Assembly: GCA_964567745.1 (NCBI GenBank)
Contig: CAZMNY010000044.1
Location: forward strand, 1-64,000
Direction: 5' to 3'
Length of the DNA: 64,000 nt
DNA from: CAZMNY01 sp964567745
GTDB lineage: Bacteria > Planctomycetota > Planctomycetia > Pirellulales > Pirellulaceae
The position numbers and the translations under genes are program-made. Below, in pieces: positions 60,278 to 64,000 of the stretch; the first letter of the stretch is position 1, and every line of letters begins with the position of its first letter. The notes below the pieces were generated by a model. The model did not search any database. It was not told the DNA's origin and worked only from the letters and a program-made list of their open reading frames with translations.

Positions 60278-62530
60278 CTAGGGAACAACTTGGCGGACGA
60301 GGCGGCTCTCGGAATAGCCAAGTCGGATACTCTTGGCTCGAACGACTTCGCCTGGCTCGATCGAAAATGGACGGTGGTAAAGACGCCAATGCTTCGAGTC
60401 GCCGATGGCGTATGCGATCGACGCTCCATCGGTTTCGCAGGAGAGCGCGACACGCCGTCTATTCTCCAACCGGGAAACAGAAACGGCCGGCTGTGCTGTC
60501 TCGACCATCACGCCGCCCGGCCTCATCCGCTCCATCAAAATCGGCTCGGGCACCAATCCCAAATCTCCGACCGCATTCTGCCACTGCTCAACCGCTTCCC
60601 TCATCTTGACGAGCGTGTCAGCGTGTTTCGGATCGCCGGCCAAATTTTGCGTTTCATGCGGATCCGCGACTACATCATACAATTCTTCAACCGGTTTGTT
60701 TGGTTTCATAAACGCCGTCTCGGCGCCTCGCAGCGCGCCCTCGCGATGCAGTCTCCGCAAATCGACAAGCGTCGGCATGTGATCCATGTAATCGATGTGC
60801 TGCGAATACGGCTTTTCGGGCTCGTAGTTGCGAATGTATTTGAAGCGTTCGTCGCGAGCGGCTCGCATCAAATCAAACGCCTCGTCCATTCGGTCGCGAT
60901 GAAAGAAAAGATACTTCGGAGGAGATTCGGAACTTGGGCCGGCCATGATCCTGCCATGCATGTAGGACGGCGGATCGAGTCCAGCGATGGCAAGCGTCGT
61001 AGGCGACAAGTCCTGAGTTGAAACGAATTCGTCGACGACGCTCCCTGGCTCGAGTTCGCCTGGCCAACGAATGAGCATTGGGATATGAACGCCGGAATCG
61101 TAGACCCAACGTTTTCCGCGCGGCAATCCGCGCCCATGATCACTCCAGAAAACCACGACCGTATTGTCCGCCAGATTGTCTTCTTCGAGTCGAGCGAGAA
61201 TCTGACCGACCTGCCGGTCCATCTCGGAAATATTGTCGTGATACCAGGCCCAGTCCTTGAGGGCTTCGGGGGTCTTGGGGTAGATCGGCGGAAGATGCTC
61301 GGCAGCTGCAGCGGGACTGTGCCGTTGAGCGGGCTCGAGTCCTTGAAGCAATTTGTCATGGACCTCTTCGCTATGACGTATTTGACTCTCGTGGGAGATG
61401 GTCAGATTGATAACCGAAAAAAATCGTTGACCAGGCGCGCGCGCTCTCCAGTCGTCGTGATTGTTTCCTTGTCGGTCCCAGGCCGTGATCGGAGGATCGA
61501 ATTGATAATCCGTCTTGCTCTTGTTCGTGCAGAAATAACCAGCGGCACGCAAGTATTCCGGGAAGCACTTCACCTCCGGCGGCGGCACAATCCGTGATCG
61601 CATGTGCTGAGAGCCGATCGAGATCGGGTACATGCCTGTGATCAGACCGGAACGCACGACGGCGCAGACACCAGCTGGGGTGAACGCGCGGGTGTAGCGT
61701 GCGCCTTGCGAGGCGAGCCGATCCAAGTGCGGCGTCAACGCGTAACGGTCTCCGTAACAGCCGAGATTGGCGCTGATGTCCTCGCAACTGATCCACAAGA
61801 TGTTCGGTCGGTCGACGATTGTGGGGCGTCGAGCTTCGGCAGGTCGCGGCTTGTTGGGTCGTCGAGACCAAACGCGCATCGAACCGCCTTTCTTGGGTCG
61901 TTTATGGTTTGCGAGCGAATCGTCCTGACTGATCTTGCGAATTGCGTTCGTGACCGCGCCCCGAACGTGGTAGTCGCCCCCTTGCGCGCTATGTCTCGCC
62001 AGCGTCTTCTTGAGCCGCTCAATCGAGAGTTCGCCATCGGTTCCAAGCCGCCCTAAAAACTCTGCCGACGCACAAGCCGCGCCGCGTTCACGGCTGGCTA
62101 AGCCTTCGAGTAGAGGCGCTATGTCTTTGCCGCGAGTCATCGAGTTGCCGCGGGAAAGGGCGTAGGAAACGGCAAGGCGCACTCCGGCGGACGGATCGTC
62201 TTGCCGAGCGAGTAAGGCGACGCGCGAGGGTGCGTCGAGTTGATCCAAATCGCCAAGATGGCTGGCGGCCCAATATCGCACGGCGTCATCGCGATCGGCC
62301 AACATCGCCACAAACACGCTCGTCGCCGACTTGCCGAATAATCCGACCGACTTGGCCGCTCGAAGCCGAGTTGTCTGCGCAGGCGACTTGGTGTCCGCGC
62401 TCCATTGGTCAAGCGTTCTGCCAGCCACACGAACTCGAATCGGCTCCTGACCTACCGATGCCGAAACCTGCAGAAACGCCGCCAAGAAACCGGTAACCGC
62501 CAAGAGACTCATTGCCGCCATTCGACCCAT
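60278..62530 (-). CDS. Exported sulfatase with N-terminal HEAT repeats and CAVVR motif
   Basis: 750 residues. Signal peptide (residues 1-28), then HEAT-like repeats to about residue 210 (DDAVRYWAASHLGDL, PSAGVRLAVSYALSRG, ASAEFLGRLGTDG), then a sulfatase domain: RPNILWISCEDISANLGCYGD near 241-261 and TVVVFWSDHGRGLPRGK near 455. The formylglycine position is C289 in GVCAVVRSGLITG, i.e. C-A-V-V-R, where sulfatases normally have C-x-P/A-x-R, so maturation by formylglycine-generating enzyme is open. It is the third gene of a minus-strand set with SMP-30 and sialate esterase, suggesting sulfated polysaccharide breakdown. Confidence 0.86.
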   Translation of the reverse strand: MGRMAAMSLLAVTGFLAAFLQVSASVGQEPIRVRVAGRTLDQWSADTKSPAQTTRLRAAKSVGLFGKSATSVFVAMLADRDDAVRYWAASHLGDLDQLDAPSRVALLARQDDPSAGVRLAVSYALSRGNSMTRGKDIAPLLEGLASRERGAACASAEFLGRLGTDGELSIERLKKTLARHSAQGGDYHVRGAVTNAIRKISQDDSLANHKRPKKGGSMRVWSRRPNKPRPAEARRPTIVDRPNILWISCEDISANLGCYGDRYALTPHLDRLASQGARYTRAFTPAGVCAVVRSGLITGMYPISIGSQHMRSRIVPPPEVKCFPEYLRAAGYFCTNKSKTDYQFDPPITAWDRQGNNHDDWRARAPGQRFFSVINLTISHESQIRHSEEVHDKLLQGLEPAQRHSPAAAAEHLPPIYPKTPEALKDWAWYHDNISEMDRQVGQILARLEEDNLADNTVVVFWSDHGRGLPRGKRWVYDSGVHIPMLIRWPGELEPGSVVDEFVSTQDLSPTTLAIAGLDPPSYMHGRIMAGPSSESPPKYLFFHRDRMDEAFDLMRAARDERFKYIRNYEPEKPYSQHIDYMDHMPTLVDLRRLHREGALRGAETAFMKPNKPVEELYDVVADPHETQNLAGDPKHADTLVKMREAVEQWQNAVGDLGLVPEPILMERMRPGGVMVETAQPAVSVSRLENRRRVALSCETDGASIAYAIGDSKHWRLYHRPFSIEPGEVVRAKSIRLGYSESRLVRQVVP

Positions 62531-62595
62531 TCGACTTTACCCTTCTGCGTTATTCGCCGACGGCGATTCTTGGACTATCGCCAGCCGACGGTCAC

Positions 62596-63600
62596 CTAAT
62601 TTGGCCACACTACTCGGCCAGCCACATTGGTCTTAATCCGCCACAACGTCTTCCCGCCGGTGATGTACAACGTCTTTCCATCGGCTCCGCCAAAACAACA
62701 ATTGGTCACCATGTCTTCAGGGACCGGAATATGCCCGAGTCGCTTTCCACTTCGAGAGAAGACGTAGACGCCGGCGGGGTTATCCGTGTTCTGATTGACG
62801 TAAGTACGATTTGCTCCTCCGGTAACGTAGATGTTGTCTTCGACGTCGATACACATACCGTCGCCGCCACGGCCTTTGCCGAAGTCAAAGAACTCTTTTC
62901 GCTTGCCAGTCGGAATTCCATCGCCGTCCAGAGCGAACGCAAAGACCTTTCGCACGGGTTTGATCGGATGATTGTCGACAACGAACAAGACTCGATGGTC
63001 GCCGGAGAGCGCAATTCCGTTCGGCCTCGCAATTTGATCGGCGCCCAACACGCGGACCAGGTTCTTTCCGTCTGCGTCAACGCGATAAACGCCCTCGACA
63101 TCAAGCTCCAAACCGGCGCGGTTGTCGCCGTAGTAAGGATCCGTAAAGTAGATTCGCCCCTTCTTGTCGATGCAAAGATCATTCGGGCTATTGAACCGCT
63201 TGCCTTGATAACGATCGACGATGACAGTTCTCTTTTTAGTCGTCACATCAATGCTGACAATCCTTCGGCCTCCGAGTCCGCCGCGTTCGTTGCCTTCGCA
63301 CGCGAGCAGGGCGCCGCTGGAATCGAACATCAATCCATTCGCGCGACCGCTGGGTCGAAGGAACACATCCGCTGACGCCGCACCCGCATTGAGACGCATG
63401 ATGCGATTGTTTGCGATGTCGGTGAAGAAGACGCTTCCGTCGCGATGGTAGGCCGGCCCCTCGGTGAAAACCAACTCCGTAGCGGCCTCGACCTGCTTCT
63501 CCGCGATTTGACTTGGAAGATCATCTGCGAGACTGAGGCGGCCAATGAAAAACAAAGAGCTCGCTCCGAGCAGCACGACAAGAACACGAAGGTCAAACAT
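62596..63600 (-). CDS. Exported SMP-30/gluconolactonase family protein
   Basis: 334 residues from the ATG at 63600, which starts a signal peptide (VLVVLLGASSLFFIGRLSLA). The SMP-30/regucalcin beta-propeller is seen in LVFTEGPAYHRDGSVFFTDI, GLMFDSSGALLACEGNERGG, RFNSPNDLCIDKKGRIYFTD and RPNGIALSGDHRVLFVVDNH, with the metal ligands of this family at Glu, Asn and Asp in these motifs. It probably opens sugar lactones in the periplasm. It lies 65 bases upstream of the sulfatase and 170 bases downstream of the sialate esterase. Confidence 0.87.
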   Translation of the reverse strand: MFDLRVLVVLLGASSLFFIGRLSLADDLPSQIAEKQVEAATELVFTEGPAYHRDGSVFFTDIANNRIMRLNAGAASADVFLRPSGRANGLMFDSSGALLACEGNERGGLGGRRIVSIDVTTKKRTVIVDRYQGKRFNSPNDLCIDKKGRIYFTDPYYGDNRAGLELDVEGVYRVDADGKNLVRVLGADQIARPNGIALSGDHRVLFVVDNHPIKPVRKVFAFALDGDGIPTGKRKEFFDFGKGRGGDGMCIDVEDNIYVTGGANRTYVNQNTDNPAGVYVFSRSGKRLGHIPVPEDMVTNCCFGGADGKTLYITGGKTLWRIKTNVAGRVVWPN

Positions 63601-63769
63601 CGTCAACTCCGAAATCACTGGTGACAGACAATGGGAAACATCGGCCGGCTTGTGAAACACCGCAACAACGATTGACAGTCACGAGCATTGTCAATCTCCT
63701 ATCTCGAGTCGGGCGTTCACTCGCCACTTCTTCTTACGCCCAAAACTTCTAGTTCGAACACGACTCCGA

Positions 63770-64000
63770 CTAACGACTGTCGGCGGTAACCCCTTTCCAA
63801 TCGTCGGAGCGCCCCGGAGTGGCAGGGAGTCCGGCCGAGTTGAAGAGGTTGCAGACAGGATTGTCCGCCCATGCGTACCGCACCGCGACAGGGTTCCCAA
63901 CTTCGCTTGACGAGACTTCCACTTGTCCAGAACCCCTAATCGTCCCCTTGGCGGCATAGAACTTCTTGTCCTTGCCTGCAATCGTGAATCCGACCACGTC
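63770..64000 (-). CDS. Sialate O-acetylesterase, C-terminal part (cut by window)
   Basis: The frame is open to the window edge. The residues VVGFTIAGKDKKFYAAKGTI and EVGNPVAVRYAWADNPVCNL, NSAGLPATPGRSDDW are the C-terminal motif of sialate O-acetylesterases (SGNH-type family with a GH-like accessory domain). These remove O-acetyl groups from sialic acid or from acetylated polysaccharide. The catalytic part lies outside the window. It is the first gene of the minus-strand set that continues with SMP-30 and sulfatase. Confidence 0.75.
   Translation of the reverse strand, partial: DVVGFTIAGKDKKFYAAKGTIRGSGQVEVSSSEVGNPVAVRYAWADNPVCNLFNSAGLPATPGRSDDWKGVTADSR

Overview
The window reads as a chromosomal piece of a Planctomycetota bacterium, most likely a Pirellulales-type lineage assembled from a metagenome (one 100-N scaffold gap at 41948-42047). 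The grounds are the protein families: DUF1501, DUF1080 and DUF1559 proteins, secreted PQQ-type beta-propellers, FG-GAP repeat proteins, sulfatases with HEAT repeats, a small membrane protein starting with the NPYESP-type N-terminus, heptaheme-cytochrome/TPR fusions and many Tat-like or Sec signal peptides. The DNA looks moderately GC-rich and genes are often separated by 50-500 bases of non-coding, repeat-rich sequence. No rRNA, tRNA or CRISPR array was seen.

Layout. 1-6.4 kb: exported proteins (DUF1501, two beta-propellers, a metallophosphoesterase) and a small membrane protein whose gene is split by a -1 frameshift at a classic slippery heptamer. 6.4-10 kb (minus strand): a tungstate-type ABC transporter operon tupABC followed by a FAD oxidoreductase. 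10-16.1 kb (minus): a beta-helix protein, an EF-hand/P-domain protein and a very long secretin-N-domain protein that lacks the secretin pore. 16.6-24.6 kb (mostly plus): a serine hydrolase, a PQQ propeller, a SUI1 factor, and a sugar-oxidation group (monooxygenase-like ABM, TIM-barrel isomerase, DUF1080, Gfo/Idh/MocA). 24.6-27.6 kb: debris that still carries recognisable pieces of a NarG-like molybdoenzyme and of the alternative complex III subunit ActF, next to a mobB-TAXI operon on the other strand.

27.8-34.4 kb: an FG-GAP protein, a RimB-like protease plus RimK-RCK_C fusion pair, then a 4-hydroxyproline epimerase and a DadA-type dehydrogenase. 34.4-38 kb is a scrapyard with two truncated transposase copies, a secreted orphan, a heme-carrier HutX homologue with an unknown partner, and an IS630 remnant. 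The likely third hydroxyproline gene (DapA family) lies beyond it at 38-39 kb, followed by an amidohydrolase and a class III aminotransferase. 41.8-43 kb holds a REP-associated tyrosine transposase (RAYT/TnpA_REP) whose stop codon touches a tandem array of 105-bp units, each containing an inverted pair of REP-like sequences. Related REP-like copies are scattered at 19.9, 42.9, 47.1 and 54.7 kb.

43-50 kb: heptaheme cytochrome c/TPR protein, small lipoprotein, DUF1559 pseudopilin-like protein, a broken GNAT gene and a TPR protein. 49.8-53.4 kb is a compact prpBCD methylcitrate-cycle operon. 53.6-60 kb: small membrane proteins, an SRPBCC protein, a transglutaminase-elicitor-like protein and a sodium:solute symporter with a 54-residue overlapping partner. 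60.3-64 kb (minus): sialate O-acetylesterase (cut by the window end), SMP-30 lactonase and a HEAT-sulfatase with an unusual CAVVR active-site motif, consistent with degradation of sulfated or sialylated polysaccharide. The strongest candidates for something less described are the RAYT/REP array, the slippery-site split gene, the poreless secretin operon and the RimB/RimK-RCK pair.
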